Assembly: GCF_030064065.1 (NCBI RefSeq)
Contig: NZ_CP125946.1
Coordinates: 2,046,001-2,110,000, forward strand
Length of the DNA stretch: 64,000 bases
DNA from: Rothia sp. SD9660Na
Lineage (GTDB): Bacteria; Actinomycetota; Actinomycetes; Actinomycetales; Micrococcaceae
Direction of reading: 5' to 3'
The notes beneath the pieces are model-generated. The model did not search any database, was not told the origin of the DNA, and worked only from the letters and a program-made list of their open reading frames with translations. The translations under genes and the position numbers were made by a program. Positions 1 through 14,160 of this stretch are shown piece by piece (within the stretch, counting starts at the first letter, position 1; each line of letters begins with the position of its first letter).

Positions 1-44
1 CAGTGGACACAAACAACACAAGCACACTAGTTATAAAGTGTAAG

Positions 45-5036
<4,992 letters not shown>

Positions 5037-5589
5037 AAAATGAAGTAGTTGATGATCCTGGTCTCTGATTGTTAGCGAACCATTCACCACGGGGTGGTGT
5101 GGTTCGAGCTGACGAATCTGAAACCATATGATTATCAAATTCTGTGAGAAACCAAAGGGGTTTCTCACATCTTGTATAAATATTTGGTATCAGTTCAATT
5201 TCCGCACTACCAGTGTGTTCATGTGTGAACACTAGTGTGTAGTGTGGACGATAAGAATGTTATTTATAACATTGGTACGCTATTGAGTTTTCAAGCAACA
5301 AACCGCATTCTCAACCCTAGCCAGTTGAACCTGGCCGGTGTTTCGTATCGGTCATTCTCAAGTTTTGTGTCACCCCGTTTGGGCAACTCGTCTAGTCTAT
5401 CGCGTTTCTTTTCTGTGTGTCAACTCGGTGTTCCGTGTTGTGTTTCACAGTGGCTTTTGGCTGGTTTGTTACTTCACAACCTGACTCGTGTGAGCCCTGA
5501 TGATCAGCTGCCTGCTTTGGCCTGAATTCGCTATGTGACTAGGTGTTTTGTCGCTTGGCGGGTTTCCCCTGTGCCGTGGCGACTCGTAA
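5037..5589 (-). other. rRNA operon leader region
   Basis: This is the long untranslated leader between the rrn promoters and 16S. The minus strand carries the boxA-like segment TTGCTTGAAAACTCAATAG (about 5280-5300), paired in sequence with a similar block in the 16S-23S spacer. Open frames in this stretch have no ribosome site or protein-like composition and are not genes. Confidence 0.7.
5394..5423 (-). promoter_or_regulatory. rRNA promoter, gene-proximal
   Basis: On the minus strand TTGACA (5423-5418) and TAGACT (5399-5394) are separated by 18 bases. Both hexamers match the strong actinobacterial rrn consensus. It lies about 360 bases upstream of 16S. Confidence 0.75.
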
Positions 5590-5590
5590 T

Positions 5591-5619
5591 ACTCTACGCA
5601 GGTTTTTCAGACCGCGCAA
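5591..5619 (-). promoter_or_regulatory. rRNA promoter, distal
   Basis: On the minus strand TTGCGC (5619-5614) and TAGAGT (5596-5591) are separated by exactly 17 bases. With the nearer promoter this gives a tandem arrangement, common for rrn operons under growth-rate control. The AT-rich sequence upstream (about 5640-5770) could act as an UP-like element. Confidence 0.6.
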
Positions 5620-5840
5620 CCCAAAAGAGACACTTTTGGGGCATTTTCAACCCAAGGGCCACCACCAAAAACAGTAAATCACCTAGCCAACACCATAATT
5701 GACAGAAAAAAAGATTTTTTAAAGTTTTTCTGAAAATCCGCAGAAGGCTTGATTTCAGAAATTTTTTGTGAGCTAGACCCTTATTCTGGCTCACATAACC
5801 CCTCGTGAGTCTGCGTCCTGCCCTCAAACTAGATAAACAA

Positions 5841-5874
5841 GAAGTGCTCCCCCGCTATCGCGGGAGAGCACTTC
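5841..5874 (-). terminator. terminator after rlmB
   Basis: GAAGTGCTC and GAGCACTTC arms with an inner CCCGC/GCGGG pair form a strong hairpin 16 bases past the rlmB stop, followed on the minus strand by TTGTTTATCT. It ends the carD-rlmB cluster just before the rrn promoters. Confidence 0.8.
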
Positions 5875-5889
5875 GTTCTTATATAGAGC

Positions 5890-6870
5890 TTAGGCAGCTC
5901 GGCGGCGGGATACCTCGTAGAGGGCAATACCCACTGCCATGGAAGCGTTGAGCGATTCCATCGCTGAGCTAATGGGAATCGAAACGATTTGGTCGCAGTT
6001 CTCGGTGACCAGTCGTGACAACCCCTTGCCTTCTGAACCAACAACAATCATGAGCGGTTCAGAGGCTAGTTCAAGGTTGGGCAGGTCTATGTCGCCGCCG
6101 CCGTCCAGACCGACGACGAAGATACCGGCGTCCTTGGCCTGCTGGATCACGCGGGTCAGGTTAGTGGCCTTAGCTACGGGGATACGGGCAGCAGCACCGG
6201 ATGAGGTCTTCCAGGCCGAAGCAGTCATAGCTGCCGAGCGGCGCTCGGGAATGACGACGCCGTTACCGGAGAAGGCTGAAACGGAGCGGATGATGGCGCC
6301 CAGGTTGCGGGGGTCGGTGATGCCGTCCAGGGCAACGAAGAGGGGTGGGGTGCTCATCTGCTTGTCGTACCAGCGGTTCATAGTGTCGAGCACCAGGTTG
6401 CCGGCGTCCGGGTACTTGTAGGGGGGAATCTGCAGAGCAACACCCTGGTGGACGGCGTGGTCGGTCAGACGATCCAGCTCGTTACGGCCAATTTCGAGCA
6501 TGGGCAGGCCCTGCTTGTTGGCTTCGGTCATGATGTCGCGGACGCGGTCATCGACCTCGATGCGGGACATGACGAAGAGGGTCTTGGCGGGAATCTCGGT
6601 CTGCAGGGCCTCAAGCACGGAGTTGCGGCCGGTGACCAGTTCGTCGGAGGCCCGCTTGCCGCCCAGGCGGGGCTGGCGGGAGCGCAGGGTGTTTGTTGCC
6701 TTGCGGTTTTCGGCGGCCTTCTTCATCTTGTAGGCCTTGTGGTAGACGCGGTCTTCTGCCTTGGGGGTGTTGCCGCGACCTTCGAGGGCCTTACGGCCGT
6801 GGCCACCGGTGCCCTTGGTGGGGCCCTTCTTCTTATTGGTTGCGCCGGGGCGTGAGCCTGCCTTCGCCAT
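5890..6870 (-). CDS. rlmB: 23S rRNA 2'-O-ribose methyltransferase (RlmB/TrmH family)
   Basis: This 326-residue protein is a SpoU/TrmH (SPOUT) methyltransferase. It very probably methylates the ribose of the 23S peptidyl-transferase loop guanosine (G2251 in E. coli numbering) using S-adenosylmethionine. Residues 1-70 are a basic, glycine-rich tail (KKKGPTKGTGGHGRK), common in actinobacterial members and likely to bind RNA. The substrate-binding domain starts near residue 78 (VTGRNSVLEAL). The knotted catalytic domain shows DPRNLGAIIRS near 187, GSEGKGLSRL near 278, and the SAM-binding segment SLNASMAVGIALYE near 306-319. A ribosome site (AAAGGA) precedes the ATG. It is last in the cluster, downstream of cysS, a pairing common in actinobacteria. 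The exact target is inferred from family. Confidence 0.93.
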   Translation of the reverse strand: MAKAGSRPGATNKKKGPTKGTGGHGRKALEGRGNTPKAEDRVYHKAYKMKKAAENRKATNTLRSRQPRLGGKRASDELVTGRNSVLEALQTEIPAKTLFVMSRIEVDDRVRDIMTEANKQGLPMLEIGRNELDRLTDHAVHQGVALQIPPYKYPDAGNLVLDTMNRWYDKQMSTPPLFVALDGITDPRNLGAIIRSVSAFSGNGVVIPERRSAAMTASAWKTSSGAAARIPVAKATNLTRVIQQAKDAGIFVVGLDGGGDIDLPNLELASEPLMIVVGSEGKGLSRLVTENCDQIVSIPISSAMESLNASMAVGIALYEVSRRRAA

Positions 6871-6975
6871 GGGGTGTGTCCTTTGATAGATGTCTATGAA
6901 TTGTTTTCTAGCTTACCGACCCCCTGCCCCTTACGGGGCGAGAGATGGAGCACGGTAGCGGGAGGGCTATGAGGC

Positions 6976-8400
6976 CTAGATGGACCAGGTGGAGCCGGAT
7001 GCGCCGTCCTTGACGGTGATACCGGCTGCTGCCAGGGCGTCACGAATCTGGTCGGCACGGGCCCAGTCTTTAGCCTCGCGGGCTTCGGCGCGCTGGGTGA
7101 GCATGGTCTGGATCAGGGAGTCAAGCGCTGCGTGTTCGCCGGCTTCGTTGGCGGCAGCCCCTGCCTGGTTGAAGGACATGAGCTCTACCAGCCCCAGTAC
7201 CTTGGCCATGGCGTAGACCTGCTCTGCGGCGTCCTTGGCAGATTCACCGGCGGCGAGCGCCGCGTTACCGGCGCGGACGCCCGTGTGCAGGGCGGCGAGG
7301 GCCTTGGGGATGTTGAGGTCGTCGTCCATGGCCTCGGCAAAGGCCTCGGGTACCGCAGCGTCTTCGCGGTGATAGTCGCGGGTTGCAGCCAGAAAGGCTT
7401 CAACGCGTTCAACGGCTACACGAGCCTCTTCGAGGGACGTGGGGTGGTAGTCGAGCACGGAGCGGTAGTGGGCCTGGCCTAGGTAATAGCGGACGACCAG
7501 GGGGCGGGCAGCTTCAAGCATCTGGGCGGGGGTGATGATGTTACCAATGGACTTGGACATCTTCTCGCCCTCGTAGTTGACCAGGCCGTTGTGCATCCAG
7601 AAGTTGGCAAAGCCGTAGCCTGCTGCCTGGGACTGGGCCATCTCGTTTTCGTGGTGGGGGAAGCGTAGGTCGAGGCCGCCACCGTGAATATCGAAAGTCT
7701 CGCCCAGGTACTTACCCGCCATAGCCGAGCATTCCAGGTGCCAGCCGGGGCGGCCCTTACCCCAGGGGGAATCCCAGGAGGCGGTAACGGGCTCGCCCTC
7801 CTTGTGGGCCTTCCACAGGGCAAAGTCGCGGGGGTCGCGCTTGCCGCGGGGGTCGGCGTCCGGGGCGTCTTGCATGTCGTCAATCTTCTGGCGGGTCAGG
7901 GCACCGTAGTTTTCCCAGGAGCGCACGTCGAAGTAGACGTCGCCGCAGCCGTCGGTTGCAGGGTAGGCATGGCCACGGTCGATGAGGCGCTGGATGAGGG
8001 CGAACATCTCGGGGATATGCCCGGTAGCGCGCGGTTCGTAGGTGGGGGGTGCGATGTTGAGGGAGGCATAGGCCTGACCAAAGACCCGCTCGAAGCGGTA
8101 GGCTAGGGCCCACCACTCTTCAGCCGGGTGTTCGCCGGCGTAGCCGGGCTCAAAAGAGGCGGCCGAGTTCACCAGAATCTTGTCGTCGATGTCGGTGACG
8201 TTACGAACCGTGGTCACCTTGTAACCGCGGTAAGTCAGCCAGCGGGAGAGCTGGTCAAAGACCAGACCCGAACGTACGTGCCCAATGTGCGGGGCACCTT
8301 GCACGGTGGCACCACAGTAGTAGATGCGGGCCTCGCCGGGGTGAACCGGGGTGAAATCACGGACGCTTGCTGTTGCTGAATCATAAAAACGTAGAGTCAC
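6976..8400 (-). CDS. cysS: cysteinyl-tRNA synthetase
   Basis: Class I aminoacyl-tRNA synthetase that charges tRNA-Cys with cysteine in the cytoplasm. The 474 residues match normal CysRS length. The HIGH motif is PHIGHV at residues 37-42. The zinc ligand Cys29 (YYCGAT) and the ECSAM and HHENE segments near the active site are present. The KMSKS loop reads GEKMSKSIGN near residue 285. The C-terminal DALR/anticodon region follows. The start is a GTG. It is preceded by TAAACT plus 7 bases, so cysS may have its own leaderless promoter inside the 3' end of the upstream hydrolase gene, whose stop codon falls in that 7-base gap. It otherwise reads as part of the isp cluster; ispDF-cysS-rlmB order is widespread in actinobacteria. 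Confidence 0.97.
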   Translation of the reverse strand: MTLRFYDSATASVRDFTPVHPGEARIYYCGATVQGAPHIGHVRSGLVFDQLSRWLTYRGYKVTTVRNVTDIDDKILVNSAASFEPGYAGEHPAEEWWALAYRFERVFGQAYASLNIAPPTYEPRATGHIPEMFALIQRLIDRGHAYPATDGCGDVYFDVRSWENYGALTRQKIDDMQDAPDADPRGKRDPRDFALWKAHKEGEPVTASWDSPWGKGRPGWHLECSAMAGKYLGETFDIHGGGLDLRFPHHENEMAQSQAAGYGFANFWMHNGLVNYEGEKMSKSIGNIITPAQMLEAARPLVVRYYLGQAHYRSVLDYHPTSLEEARVAVERVEAFLAATRDYHREDAAVPEAFAEAMDDDLNIPKALAALHTGVRAGNAALAAGESAKDAAEQVYAMAKVLGLVELMSFNQAGAAANEAGEHAALDSLIQTMLTQRAEAREAKDWARADQIRDALAAAGITVKDGASGSTWSI

Positions 8401-8413
8401 GCCTAACAGTTTA
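8398..8413 (-). promoter_or_regulatory. candidate leaderless promoter of cysS
   Basis: The minus strand reads TAAACT (8413-8408), GTTAGGC, then the GTG start. A -10 box 7 bases before the start codon would put transcription initiation on the GTG itself. No clear -35 is visible. The upstream gene's TAG stop lies inside the spacer. Confidence 0.45.
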
Positions 8414-9293
8414 CCGTGCGCTGTAGAACCGGTGCGAGGACGCTGGCTGCGTGGTTAATCAGCAGGGAAAAGTGGCCATCGCGTGGCAGCTCGTGGATTT
8501 TAGCTCCCAGGCGGAGCCCCAGGTTGCGGGCTCGGGCGGGTTTGATGGCCAAATCTCGCCCGGCGACCCAGAGGTGCACCGGGGCTTTAACGGTGGACTC
8601 TGCGAACCCCCAGTCGTCCTGAATCGCGTACTCGTCTTGCACCCCGCCTTTGATGGAGAACTGCAGGGCGTAATCGTGGGAGACCGCCATGCGGTAGGCA
8701 GCGGTGTGCCCCTGCACGTCTCGGCCCAAGGCTGACGCCAGGGTCGAGGCGGACGCCAGCGGGCGACTGACGGCGCGGGCGGTCAGGTCTATCAGGGGTT
8801 TGGGGAACCAGGACAGAGTCAGGTGCGACATGTGGACGCGCAGCGGAGTGAGGTTAAGGCCCAGCCGGGTTTCCCAGAGGGGGTGGTGGGTGAAGGGGGC
8901 TAGCAGGATGAGCTGGTCTATCTTCTCGGAGTGCAGGGCAGCTAGGCTCATAGCGTGGGGCCCGCCGCCGGAGAAGCCCATCACGCTGAAACAGTCAAGC
9001 TCTAGATGGTCGATGATGGCTGCGACGTCCCGCTCTGCCCAGGTGCCAACCAGCCGGTAGGGGACGGCATCCGATGCTCCCAGCCCCGGGCGGTCCGGGG
9101 CGATGATGCGGATACCCAGTTCTCTGGCCGCCTCATCAAGGAAGAGAGCCTCATAGCCGGTACCGGGAGTGCCGTGGCAGTAGATGACGGTAGCTGTGGG
9201 TGCTTCTGTCTGCCCAAATTCGTGCCAGGCAATGACGCGTCCCCCGTCCTGGCTCAGCAGGTGAGGGCGGGGTTCAAGGGGGTCGGCGTTCAC
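8403..9293 (-). CDS. alpha/beta-fold hydrolase
   Basis: A cytoplasmic alpha/beta hydrolase of about 297 residues. The oxyanion-side motif CHGTPGTGYEA is followed by the nucleophile elbow MGFSGGGPHA (Ser in GFSGG), an acid in VAGRDLAIKP, and the catalytic His in RDGHFSLL near the C terminus, so the triad looks complete. The substrate is unknown; esterase, epoxide or C-C bond hydrolases share this fold. I place the start at the GTG at 9293, preceded by AAAGAAGT. A longer frame starts at a TTG at 9395 that overlaps the ispF stop (TTGA), with AAGG before it; those 34 extra residues look unconserved. It sits between ispF and cysS, but the position does not reveal its role. Confidence 0.85.
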   Translation of the reverse strand: MNADPLEPRPHLLSQDGGRVIAWHEFGQTEAPTATVIYCHGTPGTGYEALFLDEAARELGIRIIAPDRPGLGASDAVPYRLVGTWAERDVAAIIDHLELDCFSVMGFSGGGPHAMSLAALHSEKIDQLILLAPFTHHPLWETRLGLNLTPLRVHMSHLTLSWFPKPLIDLTARAVSRPLASASTLASALGRDVQGHTAAYRMAVSHDYALQFSIKGGVQDEYAIQDDWGFAESTVKAPVHLWVAGRDLAIKPARARNLGLRLGAKIHELPRDGHFSLLINHAASVLAPVLQRTVNC

Positions 9294-9391
9294 AGGTACT
9301 TCTTTACAGCTTGGGGTGGTGTTAACAGGGACAGGCTTATTGTAGCGCTGACTGACCCCGTCTCTGGGCGCACCCGACGCTGGGCCCTGGC

Positions 9392-9871
9392 TCAAGCGAC
9401 CTTACGGTAAACCAGGGCAACAGCGCTAGCTGCCACACCCTCGCCTCGGCCAGTCAGGCCCAGGCCGTCGGTGGTTGTAGCGGTGACCGTCACCGGGGCA
9501 CCGGCAGCCTCAGACAGGACACGGTTAGCCTCATCCCGGCGCGGGGAGAACTTGGGCTTGTTGCCGATGAGCTGCACCGCAATGTTGCCAATCTCAAACC
9601 CGGCCGCCCGCACAATGGCAGCAGCTTCAGAGAGAATCCGCACACCGGAAGCACCTGCCATATCGGGCCGATCCACCCCGAAATTGGAGCCTAAATCGCC
9701 GGTGCCGCTGGCCGAGAAGAGGGCATCGGCAGCAGCGTGGGCGACTACGTCGCCGTCCGAATGGCCCGATAGACCACGCTGGTCCGGCCAGTGCAGACCT
9801 GCCACCCATAGCTCGGTGCCCTCCTCACCAAAAGCGTGAACATCAGTACCGGTACCGATACGGGGAATCAT
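9392..9871 (-). CDS. ispF: 2-C-methyl-D-erythritol 2,4-cyclodiphosphate synthase
   Basis: IspF converts CDP-methylerythritol 2-phosphate to the cyclic diphosphate, releasing CMP, in the MEP route to isoprenoids. The 159 residues match the family. The zinc ligands sit in TGTDVHAF (Asp10, His12) and in the [15 protein letters not shown] segment. The FGVDRPDM region and the C-terminal [16 protein letters not shown] signature are present. The start codon overlaps the ispD stop by 4 bases, so the two enzymes of consecutive pathway steps are probably translationally coupled. They are separate proteins here, unlike the IspDF fusions of some bacteria. Confidence 0.97.
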   Translation of the reverse strand: MIPRIGTGTDVHAFGEEGTELWVAGLHWPDQRGLSGHSDGDVVAHAAADALFSASGTGDLGSNFGVDRPDMAGASGVRILSEAAAIVRAAGFEIGNIAVQLIGNKPKFSPRRDEANRVLSEAAGAPVTVTATTTDGLGLTGRGEGVAASAVALVYRKVA

Positions 9872-10644
9872 GATTCTCTCTTTTCGTCGTAGAGGGCTGT
9901 TGCCAGGGTCAGGTCAAGGGGGGTTGTAATCTTGAAGGCCTCGGCAGCTCCCTCAACGGTCGCCACGGGTAGCCCCAAGGTCTCAGCCAGCATGGCATCA
10001 TCGGTGATACTTTCAGCGACCTCAGGAGCCAGGGAGGCGACATCGCGGTGAGCCTGGAGCAAGGTGGCCAGGTCAAAGCCTTGGGGAGTCTGCACAGCCC
10101 GCAGCTGCGCGCGAGCCGGAGTGCCGCTCACATACCCCCGAGCATCTACTGTTTTGATGGTATCCACCACCGGCAACACGGGGATGACGGCCCTCTCCCC
10201 CGCAGCTAGAGCCGCAGCTACCCGGTGGTAAACCCCGGCAGGGGTAAAGCAGCGGGCAGCATCATGCACCAGGACGCCGGTGGGTAGCTGCCCGGGGGCA
10301 CCCGGCAGGGGGGCGGCGTCCGCAATCGCAGTCAGGGCAGCCGTCACCGATTCGGCGCGCGTTGCGCCGCCGGGCACCGCCAGGGCACCGTGCCGGGCAC
10401 AGACCTGTCGCAGCTCAACATCCTGCGGGGGTACCGTTACCACCAGCCGAGCCACCACGCCCGACGCTAGGGCACCGGCCAAGGCCCATTCCAGCAGGGT
10501 GCGCCCGGCAACCTGCACCGCTGCCTTTGGCATACCTGCGCCCAGACGCAACCCAGAACCGGCCGCCACGATAACAACAGCGAGCACCGAACCATCAGAT
10601 GTGGTTGCGGTGCCCGCTGTATCAGAAAAATCTAGAGTGCTCAC
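9868..10644 (-). CDS. ispD: 2-C-methyl-D-erythritol 4-phosphate cytidylyltransferase
   Basis: IspD transfers CMP from CTP to methylerythritol 4-phosphate, the step of the MEP pathway two before IspF. The 258-residue protein has the nucleotide-binding signature [18 protein letters not shown] at about 24-41 with the expected Lys. It also has VHDAARCF (conserved HDAAR) and the VQTPQGF segment. The first 20 residues (a Ser/Thr-rich leader from a GTG start) are not part of the family core, so translation may start later. It lies 23 bases after carD, reads in the same direction, and overlaps ispF by 4 bases. The carD-ispD-ispF order is conserved across actinobacteria. Confidence 0.96.
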   Translation of the reverse strand: MSTLDFSDTAGTATTSDGSVLAVVIVAAGSGLRLGAGMPKAAVQVAGRTLLEWALAGALASGVVARLVVTVPPQDVELRQVCARHGALAVPGGATRAESVTAALTAIADAAPLPGAPGQLPTGVLVHDAARCFTPAGVYHRVAAALAAGERAVIPVLPVVDTIKTVDARGYVSGTPARAQLRAVQTPQGFDLATLLQAHRDVASLAPEVAESITDDAMLAETLGLPVATVEGAAEAFKITTPLDLTLATALYDEKRES

Positions 10645-10667
10645 AGCTAGTGAGCATACCCGAAAGT

Positions 10668-11153
10668 TTAGACGCCCTCGAGAATCTTATCGAGTTCAAC
10701 CTCGGCAGCCTCTTCGTCGATGTCCTTAGCCAGGGCAACCTCGGATGACAGAATCTGACGGGCCTTAGCCAGCATACGCTTCTCGCCAGCCGACAGGCCC
10801 CGGTCATTCTCACGGCGCCATAGGTCACGCACGACCTCGGCAACCTTCAGCACATCGCCAGATGCCAGCTTCTCAACGTTAGCCTTGTAACGGCGGGACC
10901 AGTTTGCTGCTTCTTCGGTATCGGTAGCCTGGAGCACGTCGATGACTTCCTGCAGACCGCGCTCGTCAACGACGTCGCGCACGCCCACCATATCGACGTT
11001 CTCAGCGGGCACCTCAATGACCAGGTCACCGTTAGCGACCTTGAGTTTCAGGTACATCTTCTCTTCGCCACGAATCTTGCGCATCTTGATCTCTTCGATC
11101 GTTGCGGCACCGTGGTGAGGGTAAACGACTGTTTCGCCAACCTCAAAAACCAT
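10668..11153 (-). CDS. carD: CarD family transcription factor
   Basis: CarD binds the RNA polymerase beta subunit and stabilises the open promoter complex, especially at rRNA promoters; in mycobacteria it is essential. The 161 residues match the usual length. The N-terminal RNAP-interaction (Tudor-like) domain begins [20 protein letters not shown], followed by [19 protein letters not shown]. The C-terminal DNA-binding helical domain contains NWSRRYKAN and a tryptophan in DLWRREN, matching the Trp that wedges the transcription bubble. A good ribosome site (GAAAGGGG) precedes the ATG. It is the first gene of the isp-cysS-rlmB cluster. Confidence 0.96.
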   Translation of the reverse strand: MVFEVGETVVYPHHGAATIEEIKMRKIRGEEKMYLKLKVANGDLVIEVPAENVDMVGVRDVVDERGLQEVIDVLQATDTEEAANWSRRYKANVEKLASGDVLKVAEVVRDLWRRENDRGLSAGEKRMLAKARQILSSEVALAKDIDEEAAEVELDKILEGV

Positions 11154-11412
11154 ATGGATAAACCCCTTTCAGCCTACCTATTCTACCATGCAACGAAAGA
11201 CGGCACCCTTAAAGTCTCAAAATAGATACCAGCGCTCTCAGCGAACCTGACCGCTTCATTTATGCCCTTTTGCCTCGTTGATACAGACGTATCGTCGTTA
11301 AACCAGATAGAATGTGACCTGAAAAGACCAAAATATTCCGTACCTCGGCGCGGAGCACACACACTTTCGCTGCCCTTCGGCAGATCACGACCCTATACAA
11401 GGAGCTAGAGCT

Positions 11413-11958
11413 GTGAAGACCACCGCTTCTGTGACCGTCAAGCGCGCCAGCGCCCTCGTCGCTATCGCCGGTGCCCTGCTGGCCACCACCGGTTGCACCT
11501 ACACCAACCAGCCCGCCACCACCATCGTCTACTCCGCCTCCGACGGCCAGATGGCTAACCTGCTAGGCGAGAACAACCAGCAGGACATCCAGCTCCGCAA
11601 CATCATGGTTATCGCAGCCGATGATGCCTCACAGGGCCGCGTGCTGGGCACCATTCTGAACCAGACCGAGGAAGACGCCACCGTTACCCTGGCCTTCCCC
11701 ACCGAAACTCTCACCGTTGAGGTTCCCGCTGGCCAGGAAGTCCGCCTGGAAAACGATGAGAACGAACTTCTCCTGGCTGAGGCTGGCGCTAACCCCGGTC
11801 TGCTGTTGAAGGACGTCGAGGTCTCCTCCAACGTCACCTCCAGCACCACCACCTTCAACGTTCCGGTTCTTGACGGCGCCCTGGAAGAGTACGCCCCCTA
11901 CCTGCCCACCGCAGCGGCTACTCCCAGCGCTACCGAAACCGCTAGCAACAACGGCTAG
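11413..11958 (+). CDS. putative lipoprotein, actinobacterial family of unknown function
   Basis: A 181-residue exported protein. The N terminus has a basic stretch, a hydrophobic core (ALVAIAGALLA) and a cysteine in ATTGC at residues 24-28, which fits a lipoprotein signal although the -3 residue is Thr rather than Leu. The mature part is acidic and beta-rich, with a DNA-independent, immunoglobulin-like look (VTLAFPTETLTVEVPAGQEVRL), and ends in a Thr/Ala-rich tail. It starts at a GTG with AAGGAG 8 bases upstream. It reads divergently from carD and converges on regX3. I know similar lipoproteins beside senX3-regX3 in related genomes but no assigned function; a link to phosphate response is only a guess. 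Confidence 0.75.
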   Translation: MKTTASVTVKRASALVAIAGALLATTGCTYTNQPATTIVYSASDGQMANLLGENNQQDIQLRNIMVIAADDASQGRVLGTILNQTEEDATVTLAFPTETLTVEVPAGQEVRLENDENELLLAEAGANPGLLLKDVEVSSNVTSSTTTFNVPVLDGALEEYAPYLPTAAATPSATETASNNG

Positions 11959-11976
11959 GACCCTTTCACTTTAAAG

Positions 11977-12018
11977 AGTGGGGCGGGCCCTTCAGGTACC
12001 TGAAGGGCCCCCCCCACT
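11977..12018. terminator. bidirectional terminator
   Basis: GGGCCCTTCAGG/CCTGAAGGGCCC is a perfect palindrome (11985-12010), extended by AGTGGGG/CCCCACT arms. It lies between the convergent lipoprotein gene and regX3 and probably serves both. Confidence 0.85.
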
Positions 12019-12043
12019 GCTTTGCCCAGCCTAGGGTGCCGGT

Positions 12044-12724
12044 TTAGGGTTCAAACTTGTAACCTAGGCCGCGCACGGTGACCACGTAGCGGGGGGACGA
12101 GGGGTCAGGCTCAACCTTTGAGCGCAGGCGCTTAATGTGCACATCCAGGGTCTTGGTATCGCCCACGTAGTCAGCGCCCCAGACCCGGTCGATCAGCTGC
12201 GAGCGCGTCATTACGCGCCCTGCGTTCCGCAGCAGCATCTCAAGCAGCTCAAACTCTTTGAGGGGCATAGCTACGGTTTCGCCGGATACGGTCACTACGT
12301 GGCGCTCAACGTCCATGCGTACCGGGCCGCCTTCAATCGCCCCGGCATCGTGCTCTTCTGGTTCGCCCTGGCGGCGCAGGACGGCGCGGATGCGGGCGAT
12401 AAGCTCGCGGGAGGAATAGGGCTTGGTGACGTAGTCGTCCGCACCCAATTCAAGGCCGAGCACCTTATCGATTTCTGAGTCTTTAGCGGTCAGCATAATG
12501 ATAGGAACCGCGCTGGTGGCGCGAATCTGCTTGCAGACCTCGGTGCCGGACTGGCCGGGGAGCATGATGTCGAGGAGCACCAGGTCTGCGCCGTTCCGCT
12601 CGAACTCAACCACGGCGTCCAGGCCGTTATCGACCACCTGCACCTCAAAGCCCTCACGACCCAGCAAAAAGGCCAGGGGCTCGCTCAGCGCCTCTTCGTC
12701 CTCAACCACTAAAATACGGGTCAC
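12044..12724 (-). CDS. regX3: OmpR-family response regulator, RegX3-like
   Basis: DNA-binding response regulator of 226 residues. In relatives it is the phosphate-starvation regulator paired with SenX3. The receiver domain has the acidic pocket VVEDEE (8-11), the phospho-acceptor Asp52 in LLDIMLPG, Thr79 and Lys101 (VTKPYS). After a linker near 120, the winged-helix domain shows the recognition-helix region LIDRVWGADYVGDTKTLDVHIKRLR and ends RGLGYKFEP. It starts at a GTG directly at the senX3 stop (genes abut at 12724/12725), so the two are cotranscribed. Assignment to phosphate control rests on the divergent phoU. Confidence 0.93.
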   Translation of the reverse strand: MTRILVVEDEEALSEPLAFLLGREGFEVQVVDNGLDAVVEFERNGADLVLLDIMLPGQSGTEVCKQIRATSAVPIIMLTAKDSEIDKVLGLELGADDYVTKPYSSRELIARIRAVLRRQGEPEEHDAGAIEGGPVRMDVERHVVTVSGETVAMPLKEFELLEMLLRNAGRVMTRSQLIDRVWGADYVGDTKTLDVHIKRLRSKVEPDPSSPRYVVTVRGLGYKFEP

Positions 12725-14014
12725 TTACTTTGCTTCCTTCACAGTTTGAGCCGACCCCGCGGGGCGCGGAGCAGCGTTGGTGTTGTGGTCTGTTATATGG
12801 GTAAGCGAGCCCGTCGGTGGGTGCTCCCCCAGCAGGTCTTGTTCGGTTTCTTCATCGACGATGGGCAGGGCAATCGTGAAGGTCGAGCCGGAGCCGGGCT
12901 GGGACCAGAGGGTTACCTCGCCGCCGTGCTGGCCCACAATGTGCTTCACAATGCTCAAGCCCAGGCCTGTGCCCCCGGTTTGGCGGGAACGCGCTGGGTC
13001 AACCCGGTAGAACCGCTCAAAGATGCGGTCCTGCTCGTCCTCGGGAATACCCGATCCCTGGTCTTTCACAGAAATTCTAACAGTGTCACTCTTCACAGCC
13101 ATACCGATGCCCACCTTGGTATTCTCTGGCGAGTAACGAATGGCGTTCTCAATCAGGTTGCGCAGGGCGGTACCCAGCAGCTCGGGGTCACCGTGGACCG
13201 GGCGGGGGGCCTTTCCGCCCACCAGGAGTTCAATGTTTTTACCCTCAGCTGTAAGACGGTTACGGTCGACTGATTCAGCAACCACCTGCTCAACGTCGAC
13301 CAGGGTGGAGCTCAGCACCATATCGGCTGACTGTAGGCGGGAGAGCTCGATGACGTCCTGCACCAGGGCTGCCAGCCGCTGGGATTCTTTCTTTAGCTTG
13401 CCCGAGAAATAGAGTACCGACTCGGGGTCATCAGCAGACGACTCGATGGCTTCAGCCATAAGTCCAACCGCCCCCACCGGGGTTTTTAGTTCGTGCGATA
13501 TGTTGGCAACAAAATCTGTGCGAATTGTTTGGGCACGGGTAATTTCGGTGCGGTCATCGGCCAGAACCAAGATATATTCATCGCCTACCGGGGCCACACG
13601 CAGGTCAATCACCAGGCGGCTCTGGTCGTAAAAGCCACGGGTAAGGATAATTTCTTTCTCGGCAATGATGCCCTTAGAACGCACCGCACCAATCATCTCT
13701 AACAGCTCGTCAGAGACCACTGTATGCCCGCGTACCAGCCCCAAGGCGTAAGCGCCTGGGGAAGCCTGCACGACGCCGTCCACGGCGTCGACCACCAGGT
13801 AGGCGCGGCCGATGACGGCCAGCACCTCGGCGGCGCCGTCGCTAATGGTCGGCTCCTCAACATCGGCCCAGCGGGCGCGCTGACGCTCGCTTCGTTGCAC
13901 GGCGAGCATGCTCACGACGCCGATCAAGAGCCCCAGCACAGCGGCAGACAAAGCAATCACAGTAGGGTTCACATCTACCAGCTTAGAGCCTACCGACCCC
14001 ACCCCGCGCCCCAC
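12725..14014 (-). CDS. senX3: sensor histidine kinase, SenX3-like
   Basis: Membrane-bound sensor kinase of up to 429 residues. A single strong transmembrane helix (about 18-39) is followed by a PAS-like cytoplasmic region (about 60-160). The dimerisation/phospho-acceptor helix has His174 in NISHELKTPV. The ATPase domain has the N box (NLIENAIRYSPE), G1 (DQGSGIPEDEQDRIF) and G2 (GGTGLGLSIVKHI). The C-terminal tail is Thr/Pro-rich. The longest frame starts with a GTG at 14014, but a second GTG at 13972 lies 7 bases after TAAGCT on the minus strand and may be a leaderless start, leaving the helix right at the N terminus. The gene is divergent from phoU, as in related genera, pointing to phosphate sensing. 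Confidence 0.93.
   Translation of the reverse strand: MGRGVGSVGSKLVDVNPTVIALSAAVLGLLIGVVSMLAVQRSERQRARWADVEEPTISDGAAEVLAVIGRAYLVVDAVDGVVQASPGAYALGLVRGHTVVSDELLEMIGAVRSKGIIAEKEIILTRGFYDQSRLVIDLRVAPVGDEYILVLADDRTEITRAQTIRTDFVANISHELKTPVGAVGLMAEAIESSADDPESVLYFSGKLKKESQRLAALVQDVIELSRLQSADMVLSSTLVDVEQVVAESVDRNRLTAEGKNIELLVGGKAPRPVHGDPELLGTALRNLIENAIRYSPENTKVGIGMAVKSDTVRISVKDQGSGIPEDEQDRIFERFYRVDPARSRQTGGTGLGLSIVKHIVGQHGGEVTLWSQPGSGSTFTIALPIVDEETEQDLLGEHPPTGSLTHITDHNTNAAPRPAGSAQTVKEAK
13970..13985 (-). promoter_or_regulatory. possible leaderless start for senX3
   Basis: TAAGCT (13985-13980 on the minus strand) is followed by 7 bases and an in-frame GTG at 13972. If used, the protein loses 14 glycine-rich residues that look unlike the kinase. 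Confidence 0.3.
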
Positions 14015-14160
14015 AGACCCCCAAATATCCCGGGGTTCAACTAACGTTTACCCAACCATGTGCTTGTGTTCATGTGCCCTTGGCACTCTAAAAGGGTAGC
14101 CGTAGGCAGGAGTCTGCCCGGCCCCCCACACACACTTCCCCAGATGGAAAGGACGCGCAC

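Noticed and set aside
5235..5525. 96-codon frame in the rRNA leader, plus strand
   Set aside because: It overlaps the rrn promoter and leader, has no ribosome site, and the composition is random.
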